A DNA stretch of 64,000 nt from Alphaproteobacteria bacterium US3C007 (GCA_034423775.1 CP139918.1:1550001-1614000); one strand, 5' to 3'. Positions 25,555 through 35,015 are shown, counted from the stretch's first letter. Notes: generated by a model from the sequence alone, not told the origin. Made by a program: numbers and translations.

Positions 25555-26805
25555 CTACTCTGTTATGACGGCAGTTTCGACAACCGCATGAAACAGCACA
25601 TCGGTGCCCGCTGTTGCCCAGTCTTTTGATATATCTTCGGCTTCATTATGGCTGAGCCCATCGACGCAGGGGCACATGATCATAGCGGTTGGGGCCACTT
25701 GATTGACCCAGCAGGCATCATGCCCGGCACCCGAAATGATATTCCTGTGGCTATAGCCCAAGCGCTCTGCGGCGTTGCGCACAGCGCTGACGCAGTCCTC
25801 GTCAAAGGCCACCGGATCAAATCCGCCAACTTTTTCAAACGCCACTTCAAGCCCCATATCATCGCAAATTTGCTGCGCTCCGGTTTTCAGGCGGGTTTCC
25901 ATATCTTCGATGACCGTTAAATCGGGGCTGCGGAAATCGATTGTAAACACAACCTGCCCTGGGATCACATTTCGTGAATTGGGAAACACATCAATATGGC
26001 CCGCTGCCCCCACGGCATCAGGGGCATGGCTCAGCGCGATCTCATCGACCAAATTCAAGACCCGCGCCATACCAAGCCCGGCGTTTTTGCGCATTGGCAT
26101 TGGAGTAGAGCCGGTATGGGCGTCTTTGCCGGTAATGGTCACTTGCGTCCAGCTCAGGCCCTGACCATGCGTAACCACGCCGATATCCACGCCTTCGGCT
26201 TCTAAAATAGGCCCTTGTTCGATATGCAATTCGAAAAACGCATGCATTTTGCGCGCGCCCACCGCTTCTTCACCGCGCCACCCGATGCGGGTGAGCTCAT
26301 CGCCGAAGGATTTGCCATCACTATCGGTGCGGGCATAGGCCCAGTCTTGCGTATGGACACCAGCAAATACACCCGAGGCCAGCATGGCCGGCGCAAAGCG
26401 GGTGCCTTCTTCATTGGTGAAATTGGTAACAACGATCGGGTGTTTCGTGCGAATGCCAAGATCATTGAGGCTTCGAATAATCTCTAAACCGCCCAAAACA
26501 CCTAACACCCCGTCATATTTGCCGCCCGTGGGCTGCGTGTCCAGATGTGAGCCGACATAGACCGGCAAAGCATCGGGGTCGGTTCCGGGGCGCATGGCAA
26601 ACATATTTCCCATCTGATCCACGCCCATGCTGCAGCCTGCTGCATCACACCATTTTTGAAACAGATGGCGCCCCTCGCCATCTTCGTCGGTGAGGGTCTG
26701 GCGATTATTACCACCCGCGACCCCGGGTCCAATTTCAGCCATATCCATCAGGCTGTTCCAAAGCCGGTCGCCATTGATCTTTAGGTTTTCTCCGGGTGCG
26801 GCCAT
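25555..26805 (-). CDS. N-carbamoyl-beta-alanine amidase / M20 hydantoinase-carbamoylase
   Basis: 416 residues of the M20 peptidase-fold amidase family. It hydrolyses N-carbamoyl-beta-alanine (or the thymine product) to the beta-amino acid, CO2 and ammonia, the last ring-degradation step. Metal-site motifs are VGSHLDTQPTGGKYDGVLGV, TNEEGTRF and LHIEQGP, and the dimerisation domain with DAHTGSTPM. First gene of the minus-strand operon hydrolase-dihydropyrimidinase-ABC. Allantoate amidohydrolase is the nearest alternative; the adjacent PreTA and HydA favour the pyrimidine role. Confidence 0.9.
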   Translation of the reverse strand: MAAPGENLKINGDRLWNSLMDMAEIGPGVAGGNNRQTLTDEDGEGRHLFQKWCDAAGCSMGVDQMGNMFAMRPGTDPDALPVYVGSHLDTQPTGGKYDGVLGVLGGLEIIRSLNDLGIRTKHPIVVTNFTNEEGTRFAPAMLASGVFAGVHTQDWAYARTDSDGKSFGDELTRIGWRGEEAVGARKMHAFFELHIEQGPILEAEGVDIGVVTHGQGLSWTQVTITGKDAHTGSTPMPMRKNAGLGMARVLNLVDEIALSHAPDAVGAAGHIDVFPNSRNVIPGQVVFTIDFRSPDLTVIEDMETRLKTGAQQICDDMGLEVAFEKVGGFDPVAFDEDCVSAVRNAAERLGYSHRNIISGAGHDACWVNQVAPTAMIMCPCVDGLSHNEAEDISKDWATAGTDVLFHAVVETAVITE

Positions 26806-26998
26806 CTGTGCCTCCTTTTGCCATGCTGCGCGTTTCGCACATCACAGCCGTTTCGAACATCTATGATCAAGGTCGCGCAACATGCGTATCGTTTGGCGTG
26901 TTTCAAACAAACGCTTGCTGGTGCCAAAGCCCCGATCGGTTGGTAATTCGCAGACTTTTTAATTTGCGATTGCTCTGTTAAACTCGAGCGTAACACGG

Positions 26999-27014
26999 TT
27001 GACCATCTAGTCAA
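26999..27014. promoter_or_regulatory. RutR-type operator between the divergent pyrimidine units
   Basis: TTGACCATCTAGTCAA differs by one base from the RutR consensus TTGACCAnnTGGTCAA. It sits between the divergent amidase operon (minus) and the tandem rutR-type genes (plus), 45 bp before the first regulator start. In E. coli RutR releases this site when it binds uracil. Control of both directions is inferred from position. Confidence 0.8.
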
Positions 27015-27059
27015 GATTGTTTCTTTTGCAGCGAATGACTTGGGCTCCAGATTAAGAAA

Positions 27060-27695
27060 GTGCTTATTTTGAAAGCGGCAAAAGCGCATATTCGAGCGGA
27101 AAATGAACGGCTGATTCTGGAAGCGGGCGAGCGTATCTTTGCGCAGCACGGATTTCGCGGCGCAACCATGCAAATGATTGCGGATCAGGCGGGCCTTCCC
27201 AAAGCCAATCTGCATTATTATTTTGATTCAAAAGAAAAACTATATCGCTGTGTCGTTGAGAAAATTTTTGAGATCTGGTTGCAAGCGGCCAGTAGTTTTG
27301 AAAATTCGGATGAACCGAAAGAGGCGTTAAAACTCTATATTTATGAAAAGATGCAAATCAGCCGCCGGCATCCTTATGGATCAAAAGTCTGGGCCAATGA
27401 GGTGATGCAAGGCGCGCCTATAATTCAGGATTTTCTAGAAACGCAGTTGCGCAGCTGGACGGATGGGCGCATCGAAAGTATTCAAGCGTGGATCGCAGCA
27501 GGAAAAATTCGATCGGTGGAGCCGCGTTGGGTGATGTATATGATTTGGGCGACAACGCAGCATTATGCTGATTTTGGGCATCAGATAGAAACCTTGAACG
27601 CGGATGCGCCGCTTAGCGAGGCGCAATGGGAGGCGGCCAGCGAGACGGTGTTTGAGGTGATTTGGAACGGCTTGGCACCCAAACAGAGCTTATGA
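27060..27695 (+). CDS. TetR family regulator, RutR-like paralogue
   Basis: 211 residues with a GTG start. The N-terminal helix-turn-helix (GERIFAQHGFRGATMQMIAD, then AGLPKANLHYYFDSKE) is followed by a RutR-type ligand domain: YEKMQISRRHPYGSKVWANE and WVMYMIWATTQHYADF. The second regulator gene overlaps it by ATGA. The two are clearly related but divergent, so they may bind different effectors or form heterodimers; both are inferred. A TTG nine bases downstream (MKAAKAHIR) is an alternative start. Confidence 0.85.
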   Translation: MLILKAAKAHIRAENERLILEAGERIFAQHGFRGATMQMIADQAGLPKANLHYYFDSKEKLYRCVVEKIFEIWLQAASSFENSDEPKEALKLYIYEKMQISRRHPYGSKVWANEVMQGAPIIQDFLETQLRSWTDGRIESIQAWIAAGKIRSVEPRWVMYMIWATTQHYADFGHQIETLNADAPLSEAQWEAASETVFEVIWNGLAPKQSL

Positions 27696-28318
27696 GCAAA
27701 ACAACCTCTCCCTCAAAGCCGCAAACGCGGATTCAAAAACGCAATATCATGATCATTCTTGATGCAGCGCTCGAGGTGTTTTCAACCTATGGGTTTCGGG
27801 GCACCACACTGGATCAAATCGCGCGTCAGGCGGGCTTGTCAAAACCCAATGTGCTCTATTATTTTGATGGCAAAGAAGCGATCCATTTGGCGTTGCTGAG
27901 CCAGCTTTTGGAAACCTGGCTGGATCCGCTGCGCGCGATTGACCCGCAGGGCGATCCCAAAACCGAATTGATGCGCTATATCCGCCATAAGTTGCAAATG
28001 TCGCGCGACTTTCCCCGTGAGAGCCGGTTATTTGCCAATGAAATCGTGCAAGGTGCGCCGCGTATGCAGGTTTTTTTACAAGGGGATCTGCGAGATTTGG
28101 TTGATGAAAAAGCCGCCGTGATCCAAGCTTGGATGAAGGATGGCAAGCTCACTCAGTTGGATCCGTTTCATTTGATTTTTTCGATTTGGGCGCTGACCCA
28201 GCATTATGCCGATTTTGAAGCCCAGATTCGCTTGGTGCGCGGTTCTAATATCGCGCAACCGCATGATGGGTCAGAAGATTTTTTGGATCAGGTGTTTCAA
28301 AAACTCCTGACCCCTTAA
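27692..28318 (+). CDS. rutR: TetR family regulator RutR (pyrimidine-responsive)
   Basis: 208 residues from the ATG that overlaps the preceding stop. It aligns by eye along its length with E. coli RutR: TYGFRGTTLDQIARQAGLSK, then NVLYYFDGKEAIHLALL, YIRHKLQMSRDFPRESRLF, and FHLIFSIWALTQHYADF. RutR senses uracil and controls pyrimidine catabolism. Here it sits between the two halves of a reductive pathway rather than beside the Rut pathway. The gene ends 5 bp from the end of preA on the other strand. Confidence 0.9.
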   Translation: MSKTTSPSKPQTRIQKRNIMIILDAALEVFSTYGFRGTTLDQIARQAGLSKPNVLYYFDGKEAIHLALLSQLLETWLDPLRAIDPQGDPKTELMRYIRHKLQMSRDFPRESRLFANEIVQGAPRMQVFLQGDLRDLVDEKAAVIQAWMKDGKLTQLDPFHLIFSIWALTQHYADFEAQIRLVRGSNIAQPHDGSEDFLDQVFQKLLTP

Positions 28319-28323
28319 TTCTT

Positions 28324-29628
28324 TTACTCTGCCGCCTGCGCGCTTGGATTGTTTGGATGTTGTGTCCAATTCAAAGGTTCTGGTGTGATCACCCGGTTGG
28401 TTCGCTCATCCAAAGCGCCAATGGGAAGCGTTTCCATTGTGATACAATCTTCGACAGGGCAAACATTCACACAGAGATTACACGCCACGCATTCATCATC
28501 CTTAACCTCAAACACCCGATCGGCACTCATCGATATCGCTTGATGGCTGGTATCTTCGCACGCCGCGTAGCAGCGCCCGCATTGAATGCAATCTTCTTGG
28601 TTGATCCGCGCTTTGGTCACATGATTGAGGTTGAGATATTGCCAATCGGTGACTTGGGGAACGGCTTTGCCGATGAAGTCGTCTACCGCGGTGTACGATT
28701 TTTCATCCATCCATTCAGACAGGCCCGAAATCATCTCTTGCACGATTTTGAACCCATAGGTCATTGCAGCCGTGCAGACTTGTACATTGCCCGCCCCCAA
28801 AGCCATAAATTCAGCCGCATCGCGCCAAGTTGTAACCCCACCAATCCCTGAAATTGGCAGGCCTTGGGTATCTGCATGACGGGCGATCTGCGCCACCATA
28901 TTCATCGCAATCGGTTTCACGGCAGGCCCGCAATAGCCACCATGGGTGCCCATGCCGTCAATCGTTGGGGTTGGGGCCATGACGTCCAGATCCACACCTG
29001 TGATCGAGGTAATGGTGTTGATCAGACTGACCGCATCCGCGCCACCGCGCATGGCGGCCTGCGCCGGTTGGCAAATATCGGCAATATTTGGCGTTAGTTT
29101 TACGATACAGGGCATCCGGCTATGCTGTTTGACCCAGCGCGTGACCATTTCCACATATTCGGGTACTTGGCCCACGGCAGATCCCATACCGCGCTCGGCC
29201 ATACCATGCGGACAGCCAAAATTCAGCTCTAGCCCATCGGCTTCGGTATCTTCGACATGCGCCAAAACGGCTTTCCACGCTTCTTCCTCGCATGGCACCA
29301 TCAACGAGACGATCAGGGCGCGATCCGGATAATCGCGTTTCACCGATTTGATTTCTTGCAGATTGATTTCCAAAGGCCGGTCGGTGATCAGTTCAATATT
29401 ATTGAGGCCCAGAAGGCGGCGATCCGCGCCCCATATCGCGCCATAACGCGGCCCGCTGACATTCACAATCGGAGGGCCCTCTGAGCCGAGGGTTTTCCAA
29501 ACCACGCCCCCCCAGCCGGCTTCAAACGCCCGGCGGACATTGTATTCTTTATCCGTCGGTGGCGCTGAGGCCAGCCAGAAAGGGTTGGGAGATTTGATGC
29601 CAATAAAATTGCTGGTTAAGTCTGCCAT
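28324..29628 (-). CDS. preA: NAD-dependent dihydropyrimidine dehydrogenase subunit PreA
   Basis: 434 residues: an FMN-binding barrel related to dihydroorotate dehydrogenase (FIGIKSPNPFWLASAPPTD, ELNFGCPHGM, VKLTPNIADI, SGIGGVTTWRDA), then a C-terminal domain with two 4Fe-4S motifs, CIQCGRCYAAC and CVACNLCVNVCP. With PreT it reduces uracil and thymine to the 5,6-dihydro forms using NADH, or runs in reverse. It follows preT by 48 bp in one operon. Confidence 0.95.
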   Translation of the reverse strand: MADLTSNFIGIKSPNPFWLASAPPTDKEYNVRRAFEAGWGGVVWKTLGSEGPPIVNVSGPRYGAIWGADRRLLGLNNIELITDRPLEINLQEIKSVKRDYPDRALIVSLMVPCEEEAWKAVLAHVEDTEADGLELNFGCPHGMAERGMGSAVGQVPEYVEMVTRWVKQHSRMPCIVKLTPNIADICQPAQAAMRGGADAVSLINTITSITGVDLDVMAPTPTIDGMGTHGGYCGPAVKPIAMNMVAQIARHADTQGLPISGIGGVTTWRDAAEFMALGAGNVQVCTAAMTYGFKIVQEMISGLSEWMDEKSYTAVDDFIGKAVPQVTDWQYLNLNHVTKARINQEDCIQCGRCYAACEDTSHQAISMSADRVFEVKDDECVACNLCVNVCPVEDCITMETLPIGALDERTNRVITPEPLNWTQHPNNPSAQAAE

Positions 29629-29676
29629 CGTGTATATCCTTTCCTTGCCGCCTGTTAAAAGCGGCGTCTCGGGGCG

Positions 29677-31011
29677 TCAGCCCATAAGCGTTTGATGAAT
29701 GCTCTCGGCGGCATCGCGGCCTTGCGCCACTGCGGTCACTGTCAGATCATCGCCGCCCGCGGCGCAATCCCCTCCGGCCCAAACTTTAGGATGTGAGGTT
29801 TGGCCATTTTGGGAAACCGCGATTTTTCGCCCCTCAAGTGTTAGGTCTGCCGGGGCGTCATGTAAAGTTTGCCCAATTGCCTTGAATACTTGATCTGCGG
29901 CCAGCCGAAAGGTTTCACCTGTGCGTTCAAGGCCCTTTTCTGAACTTCGCGTATAGGCGAATTCAACTTCGCGCACGGTGCCATTGCCATGCACTGCGAC
30001 CGGTTCTGCATTGGCGATAATATTCACGCCTTTGGTGGCCGCCAAATCCTGCTCATACAGCGAGGCATTCATTTGTGCGCGCCCCCGTCGATACACCAGA
30101 TGGACATGCTCTGCCCCCAGCAGTTTTGCCTGCACCGAAGCATCCACCGCGGTCATTCCGCCCCCGATCACCACGATATTGCGGCCTATTTCAAGCGCGG
30201 CCAAGTTCTCTGATTGGCGTAATTCATGGATGAATTCGACCGCATTTTCGACGTTGTCAATCTGCTCTGAGGGCAGCCCAAGCGCGTTCACGCCGCCAAG
30301 CCCCATACCCAGAAAAACGGCGTCATGATCCTCAAGCAGCTGCGGTAATTGTAGCTCTTGACCAAGCCGTTGGCCCAGATGCAGCTGAATGCCTCCGATT
30401 TGAAGCAACCAATCCACTTCGGCAGCCGCAAAATCATTGGTCGATTTATAGGCGGCAATGCCAAATTCGTTCAAACCACCGGCTTTTTGCTGGGCGTCAA
30501 ACAGGCTAACGTTATGGCCATGCATCGCCAAGCGATGCGCGCAGGCCAACCCGGCGGGTCCAGCGCCAATCACGGCGATTGTTTTGCCAGTTTCTGCGGC
30601 CCGCTTAAACGGGTGGGTGCCTGTATCCATCAGACTGTCTGTCGCATAGCGTTGTAAACGCCCGATCTCGACCGGCTTTCCCTCTGCGGCTTCGCGCACG
30701 CAGGCCTCTTCGCATAACGTTTCTGTTGGGCAGACTCGGGCGCACATACCCCCAAGGATATTTTGCGTTAATATGGTTTTCGCCGCTGCATCCGCTGTGC
30801 CAGTGGCGATTTGGCGAATGAATAGGGGAATATCAATATCGGTGGGGCAAGCGGTTATGCAGGGCGCGTCATAGCAAAAATAACAGCGATCTGCGGCCAC
30901 CAGCGCCTCGTGCCCATCCAAAGCGGGATGCAGATCAGAAAAGTTCTGGTGATAGGCCTCCGCGCTGAGGCGATGTGTTGCAATGCCGGATTCAGAATGC
31001 GAGTGTGACAT
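29677..31011 (-). CDS. preT: NAD-dependent dihydropyrimidine dehydrogenase subunit PreT
   Basis: 444 residues. The N-terminal Fe-S domain has CYFCYDAPCITACPTDI and GGMCARVCPTETLCEEAC. The FAD-binding GAGPAGLACAHRLA and NAD-binding VIGGGMTAVDASVQAKLLGA Rossmann motifs follow. PreT passes electrons from NADH to PreA. Together they correspond to one chain of mammalian dihydropyrimidine dehydrogenase split in two. It is the first gene of preT-preA; a RutR-like palindrome lies 54 bp upstream of its start. Confidence 0.95.
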   Translation of the reverse strand: MSHSHSESGIATHRLSAEAYHQNFSDLHPALDGHEALVAADRCYFCYDAPCITACPTDIDIPLFIRQIATGTADAAAKTILTQNILGGMCARVCPTETLCEEACVREAAEGKPVEIGRLQRYATDSLMDTGTHPFKRAAETGKTIAVIGAGPAGLACAHRLAMHGHNVSLFDAQQKAGGLNEFGIAAYKSTNDFAAAEVDWLLQIGGIQLHLGQRLGQELQLPQLLEDHDAVFLGMGLGGVNALGLPSEQIDNVENAVEFIHELRQSENLAALEIGRNIVVIGGGMTAVDASVQAKLLGAEHVHLVYRRGRAQMNASLYEQDLAATKGVNIIANAEPVAVHGNGTVREVEFAYTRSSEKGLERTGETFRLAADQVFKAIGQTLHDAPADLTLEGRKIAVSQNGQTSHPKVWAGGDCAAGGDDLTVTAVAQGRDAAESIHQTLMG

Positions 31012-31064
31012 GCTGCTCTTTCCTTAAGTCTAACGGGTGCTGAATGGTGGCACATAATAAAAAT

Positions 31065-31080
31065 TTTATCAATTGGTAAA
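31065..31080. promoter_or_regulatory. RutR-like operator upstream of preT
   Basis: TTTATCAATTGGTAAA matches the RutR consensus TTGACCAnnTGGTCAA at 11 of 14 defined positions and keeps dyad symmetry (CAATTG centre). It lies 54 bp before preT, within the 141-bp gap to the divergent exporter gene. Weaker than the site at 26999, but in the right place for coordinated control of preTA. Confidence 0.5.
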
Positions 31081-31152
31081 AAAATTGAAGAATCAAAGCT
31101 GATTTGGGCTATGCTGCCCGCAGTTACTGCGAAAACGGAATGAAGGTTAAAT

Positions 31153-32058
31153 TTGCACAAAACCACTTTATACGCGCATGCGAGCATGGTTTTGTTTTCG
31201 CTTTTGGTTGCCGGGTCGTTTCCGATCGGGCAAGTGATCGCCTATCAGATCGATCCAATCGCGCTGACTTTTCTGCGGTTTTTGCTCGCCTCTGTTCTAC
31301 TGGGCGCGTTTTTAGCCTGGCGTGGCGCGTTTCGAAGCGCTGATTTTTGTCTTTTGTGGCGCTACCTTCTATTGGGGGGCAGCTTTTCCTTTTATTTTAT
31401 TTTTATGTTCGAGGCGCTGGAAACTGCAACGCCGGTAGCGACTTCAAGCATTTTCACGTTGATGCCCTTCATTGCAATCTGCTTGGACCGTGCGTTTTTT
31501 GCCAAGCGTGCAGGGTGGCCGCTGCTGCTGTCTTTGCTGCTTGGCGCGTGGGGCGCCTTGATTGTTGTGTTCAGAGGCGAGCTTTCCAACCTTCTGGCGC
31601 TTAGTCTTGAGCGTGGCGAGGGGCTGTTTTTTCTGGGCACAGCGGCGCATGCGTTTTATGCGGTGATGGTGCCAAAGCTGCGTCGTGGAGAATCTGCGCT
31701 GGTGTTCAGCTTCGGCGTGATGGTGGCGGCAACCCTATTGATTTTTATCGCAGCGCCGCGCCCGATTTTGGCGCTTGATGTGACACAATTGGGGGTGCCA
31801 GTTTATTGGTCTTTGGTATATCTGGCTATTTTCGCAAGTATTTGCAGTTTCAGTTGTTTAAATTACGCCTCTGCCTATTTGTCGAGCGGCCAACTGACCG
31901 CCTATACATTTTTAACACCGTTTTGGGTGGCCTTGCTTGGTCTGCAGTTTTTGGAACAAAAAATTGCGCCATATATGATGGTGGGCGGCAGCTTAATTTT
32001 GATCAGTTTGATTTTCCTGCTTCTTTCAGGCCGGCAAAAGGGGCAGGCGAAACCGTGA
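31153..32058 (+). CDS. DMT superfamily transporter (EamA domains)
   Basis: 301 residues, about ten membrane helices in two EamA repeats. The first repeat starts ALYAHASMV-like (TTLYAHASMVLFSLLVAGSF) and the second near GLFFLGTAAHAFYAVMV. Members export amino acids, nucleobases or other metabolites. The start is a TTG after GAAGGTTAAA. It is divergent from preT and close to the RutR-like site, so a link to pyrimidine export is possible but speculative. Confidence 0.85.
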   Translation: MHKTTLYAHASMVLFSLLVAGSFPIGQVIAYQIDPIALTFLRFLLASVLLGAFLAWRGAFRSADFCLLWRYLLLGGSFSFYFIFMFEALETATPVATSSIFTLMPFIAICLDRAFFAKRAGWPLLLSLLLGAWGALIVVFRGELSNLLALSLERGEGLFFLGTAAHAFYAVMVPKLRRGESALVFSFGVMVAATLLIFIAAPRPILALDVTQLGVPVYWSLVYLAIFASICSFSCLNYASAYLSSGQLTAYTFLTPFWVALLGLQFLEQKIAPYMMVGGSLILISLIFLLLSGRQKGQAKP

Positions 32059-32186
32059 AACGGCTTAGCCGGGCGCGCAAAAGGGGGGTATGTCAAGACT
32101 GCGCACGGGCGCTTTGTCCAGTGTGAAGCATACTGCAGTGAAGCATGGCTGCGCCTTGTTTTTTGACGCGTTGGGGGCGGGGTGCT

Positions 32187-33221
32187 TTAGCTGAGCCAGG
32201 CGTTTAGCTGTGAAGTCTTGAGCGGGGCGCGGACCCGCGCGCGCTGCAATTCGATCAAACCAAGCGTTGTCCAGCCTACGAAATTGGTTTCAATAGGCTC
32301 GGCGCGCAAAGCGGCTTTCAGCGCCGTTTCAACTTGCCGGCGGTCTTTTTTCGCCATGGGCGCTGGATCAATCACGATTTGTCCGCCAAGGCCACGCAGC
32401 CGAAGTTGGCGCGGTAAATCGCGCGCCATGGCTAGATTTGTTTTTAATCCTGTTGCGGGTGATCCATCGCTGCCTGTATCCACATCCACGGCGGTAAAAG
32501 CCCGGGTTTGCTCGATATAATAACGCCCCTGCGCGATGGGGGTGTCGGCTTTGGCTAGGTCGCCAAGCTGATCCAGCACGCCGTAATCGGCAAAACAGCC
32601 ATCATGGGTAATAATCTCGGCCGGCTCTGACCAATCCCGCCAGGCTTGCAGGTGCACGCCATCTGCGGCCGCCAAGCATAGCGGGGTACTTGACGTCTGC
32701 TCTGATATCTCTTGAGCGCGCGCCAGCATGGTTTCGGCATCGTCTAAAATATCTGTATCGTTACCCTCGGCGCAGGCTGATCGCAAAATCATTCCCATCT
32801 CCAAAGGCCCCAACGCGTCATGTATCAGGGCCTGCAAAGCCTCGCGCCGTTCCTCATCGCGAATGCTGCGCGAAACGTTCAATCCGGGTGCCTTTGGCGT
32901 GACAATAACATAGCGGCTTTTGAACAAGAGCTTGGTGGTCACCGGAATGGCTTTCCCTGGCTCTGCATAGCCGGTCACTTGTACATTCAGCGCTTGGCCT
33001 GGGGCCAATCCTTTAATCTGGCGCAAAAATGCCGAGCCATCGGGGGTGCGCAGGAACATACCGCCTTGGCCTTTCACAGGCCGGTCCGCAATTGCGCGAT
33101 AGACCGTGCCGGGGGCGGGGCCGATGCCTTCAAATAAAAGGTCTTCTAAGCGCCCATCCAGCAGTTTTGCGGCCGCCGGCCGACCGCCTAAATGGTCAAG
33201 TAAAATCAAACGCCCGATCAT
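32187..33221 (-). CDS. Ribonuclease E/G family protein (short form)
   Basis: 344 residues from the ATG that overlaps the maf stop; an upstream frame extends further but would lie inside maf. It keeps the RNase E/G catalytic half: a degenerate S1-like N-terminal part, [17 protein letters not shown], the metal-binding aspartates in [11 protein letters not shown] and [11 protein letters not shown]. It lacks the zinc-link cysteines and the long C-terminal scaffold, so it is not the main degradosome RNase E. This short type next to maf and infA is typical of Rhodobacterales. Substrate RNA unknown. Confidence 0.85.
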   Translation of the reverse strand: MIGRLILLDHLGGRPAAAKLLDGRLEDLLFEGIGPAPGTVYRAIADRPVKGQGGMFLRTPDGSAFLRQIKGLAPGQALNVQVTGYAEPGKAIPVTTKLLFKSRYVIVTPKAPGLNVSRSIRDEERREALQALIHDALGPLEMGMILRSACAEGNDTDILDDAETMLARAQEISEQTSSTPLCLAAADGVHLQAWRDWSEPAEIITHDGCFADYGVLDQLGDLAKADTPIAQGRYYIEQTRAFTAVDVDTGSDGSPATGLKTNLAMARDLPRQLRLRGLGGQIVIDPAPMAKKDRRQVETALKAALRAEPIETNFVGWTTLGLIELQRARVRAPLKTSQLNAWLS

Positions 33222-33796
33222 GATATGCCCTGATATACCGGGTAACCGGCGCTTTGCAGCAACGCTGCGGTTTCGGCGAGTGGTAGGCCCATTATGGCGC
33301 TGAAGGACCCGCTGATCCAAGGGATAAAGGCCGCCGCCGGCCCTTGAATGCCATAGCCGCCGGCTTTGCCGCGCCAATCATCACTGTCTAAATAGGCCTG
33401 TTTTTCTAGCTGTGACAAGGGCTTCATTTTGACTGCGCTTTGCACCTCTTTTTGCCAAATCTTTTCACCTTGTCGTAGAGTGATTGCGGTGATCACGCGG
33501 TGGCGGCGCCCAGAAAGTGCGGATAAAAACCGGTCTGCTTCTGCGCGGTCTGTCGGCTTTCCCATGATCCGCCGCCCAAGCGCCACGGTTGTATCGCCGC
33601 ATAAAATCATATCGCTTGGATCGGCTGCAATCGCCTGGGCTTTAAGCAAGCTGATGCGGCGGCAATAGGCCCGCGGCAGCTCGGTTTTCAGCGGCGTTTC
33701 ATCCACATCGGGCGGCATAATCGCATCCGCGCGCAGGCCAATCTGGGCCAACAACTCTTTGCGGCGCGGGCTTGCAGATCCAAGAATAAGCCGCAA
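33218..33796 (-). CDS. maf: Maf family nucleotide pyrophosphatase
   Basis: 192 residues. The N-terminal [18 protein letters not shown] is the Maf signature. The catalytic [19 protein letters not shown] segment and the [18 protein letters not shown] segment near the end agree. Maf proteins hydrolyse dTTP/UTP or modified nucleotides, acting in nucleotide-pool house cleaning. Overlaps the RNase E/G-like gene by ATGA and lies 5 bp after infA, forming infA-maf-rng. Confidence 0.93.
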   Translation of the reverse strand: MRLILGSASPRRKELLAQIGLRADAIMPPDVDETPLKTELPRAYCRRISLLKAQAIAADPSDMILCGDTTVALGRRIMGKPTDRAEADRFLSALSGRRHRVITAITLRQGEKIWQKEVQSAVKMKPLSQLEKQAYLDSDDWRGKAGGYGIQGPAAAFIPWISGSFSAIMGLPLAETAALLQSAGYPVYQGIS

Positions 33797-33801
33797 GGTT
33801 G

Positions 33802-34020
33802 TTATTTGAACCGGTAGTTGATGCGCCCTTTGGTCAGATCGTAAGGAGTCATTTCAACTTGTACCTTATCACCTGCCAAAACCCGAATACGGTTCTTGCG
33901 CATTTTTCCTGCCGTATGTGCGATGATCTCATGGCCGTTTTCAAGCTCGACCCGAAACGTCGCATTAGGCAAGAGTTCCTTAACGACACCTGGAAATTCG
34001 AGCGTATCTTCCTTGGCCAT
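33802..34020 (-). CDS. infA: Translation initiation factor IF-1
   Basis: 72 residues from the ATG following AAAAGGAGAG, a length invariant across bacteria. The S1-like OB fold is clear: [20 protein letters not shown], the conserved [19 protein letters not shown] and [10 protein letters not shown] end. IF-1 binds the ribosomal A site during initiation. An upstream in-frame ATG would add 17 residues that do not belong to the family. First gene of the infA-maf-rng operon. Confidence 0.98.
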   Translation of the reverse strand: MAKEDTLEFPGVVKELLPNATFRVELENGHEIIAHTAGKMRKNRIRVLAGDKVQVEMTPYDLTKGRINYRFK

Positions 34021-34071
34021 GGTCTCTCCTTTTAATCCGTTACGCCCTAGCAACAAGCGCCGCTCTCCCAT

Positions 34072-34403
34072 GAAGCTATTTTGCCTTTAATTCAAGCCTT
34101 CAATCGCATCTGCCGCAGATATGTTGCCTAAGCGCATCGTATTCAGGCCTATTTTGGGCATGAGGACGGGTTTATCGGCGTTTTCCCATAATGACCTGTC
34201 GCTTTACCGCAACCGGCGCCTTTGCATTAGGTGCTTTGCCGCGCCATATGGAAAAGCCCTTGATTTATTACAAAAAACCCAGCATACACGCCACGCGACG
34301 TTATTTCTATCGACCTACTGCTCCAAACGGCCAGTCTTTCGATCTTGTTCTGACTGAGCCGAGCTGCCGCATGATGTGGGCAGATAATTTAGGAGATGAC
34401 CCA
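34072..34403. other. 332-bp intergenic stretch, 5' region of the cold-shock gene
   Basis: Lies between divergent infA and the cold-shock gene. An open frame continues upstream of the cold-shock ATG to 34191, but the ribosome-binding site at 34391 and protein length show that the ATG at 34404 is the start. A long untranslated leader, usual for cold-shock genes, probably fills part of it. No other element is clear. Confidence 0.5.
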
Positions 34404-34610
34404 ATGGCAACTGGGACAGTAAAGTGGTTCAACAACACCAAAGGCTACGGCTTTATCGCCCCCGATGGCGGCAGCAAAGATGTTTTCGTGCATATTTCTG
34501 CGGTAGAACGGTCAGGACTGACCGGCTTGGCCGACAATCAGAAAGTGACCTTTGACATCGAACCCGGCCGTGATGGCCGCGAGGCAGCGGTGAACATCTC
34601 TGTCGCATAA
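34404..34610 (+). CDS. cspA: Cold-shock protein
   Basis: 68 residues starting [20 protein letters not shown], a canonical CspA-type OB fold. Both nucleic-acid motifs are seen: KGYGFI (RNP1) and VFVHIS (RNP2). It binds single-stranded RNA or DNA and acts as an RNA chaperone. An AGGAGA site is 8 bp before the ATG. Followed by a strong GC hairpin at 34631. Confidence 0.97.
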   Translation: MATGTVKWFNNTKGYGFIAPDGGSKDVFVHISAVERSGLTGLADNQKVTFDIEPGRDGREAAVNISVA

Positions 34611-35015
34611 GCGCAGAGTGATGAGAATTCCGAGCGCCCGTTAGGGCGCTCGTGCACAGTCTGAAGGTTGAAAACGTCGCTTTTCCGGCGCTGGTAGATA
34701 TAGCTAAACCTTCAATATTTACGCCCATCATTTTATCATTAGACGGCTTGGCTTCGGGGTTCTTTGCCACTGGCTCCGGATGGTTTTTATGTTTTTCATT
34801 TAGTTTCAATGCAGCTCCGCATAGAAACATACAGCCCAGAGAAACTTGCTGTGAGGGCGTGGTCTAGCGCGGGTTTCAGGGATGCTATAGTTTCATCGAC
34901 ATCGCGACCTTGACGAAGAGGCTTTTGAATGCCCCATCTGTTTGAGGTTTAGCGCCAGCCCATCGCATGTTACAAATGAAGACAGCTGTCGTATTAAATA
35001 TGGAAGGGCTCGTTT
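34611..35015. other. 405-bp intergenic stretch
   Basis: Begins with the hairpin behind the cold-shock gene. Frames on both strands (34652-34867 plus; to 34830 minus) have no ribosome-binding sites or recognisable protein features. Nothing else is clear. Confidence 0.5.
34631..34652 (+). terminator. Hairpin downstream of the cold-shock gene
   Basis: CGAGCGCCC (34631-34639) and GGGCGCTCG (34644-34652) form a perfect 9-bp stem with a GTTA loop, 20 bp past the stop. There is no T tract after it, so it may act as a 3' stabiliser or a rho-assisted terminator. Confidence 0.5.

Noticed and set aside
34191..34403. Open frame upstream of and in frame with the cold-shock gene
   Set aside because: An AGGAGA site and the invariant 68-residue length place the start at 34404. 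The extra residues do not resemble any protein I know.
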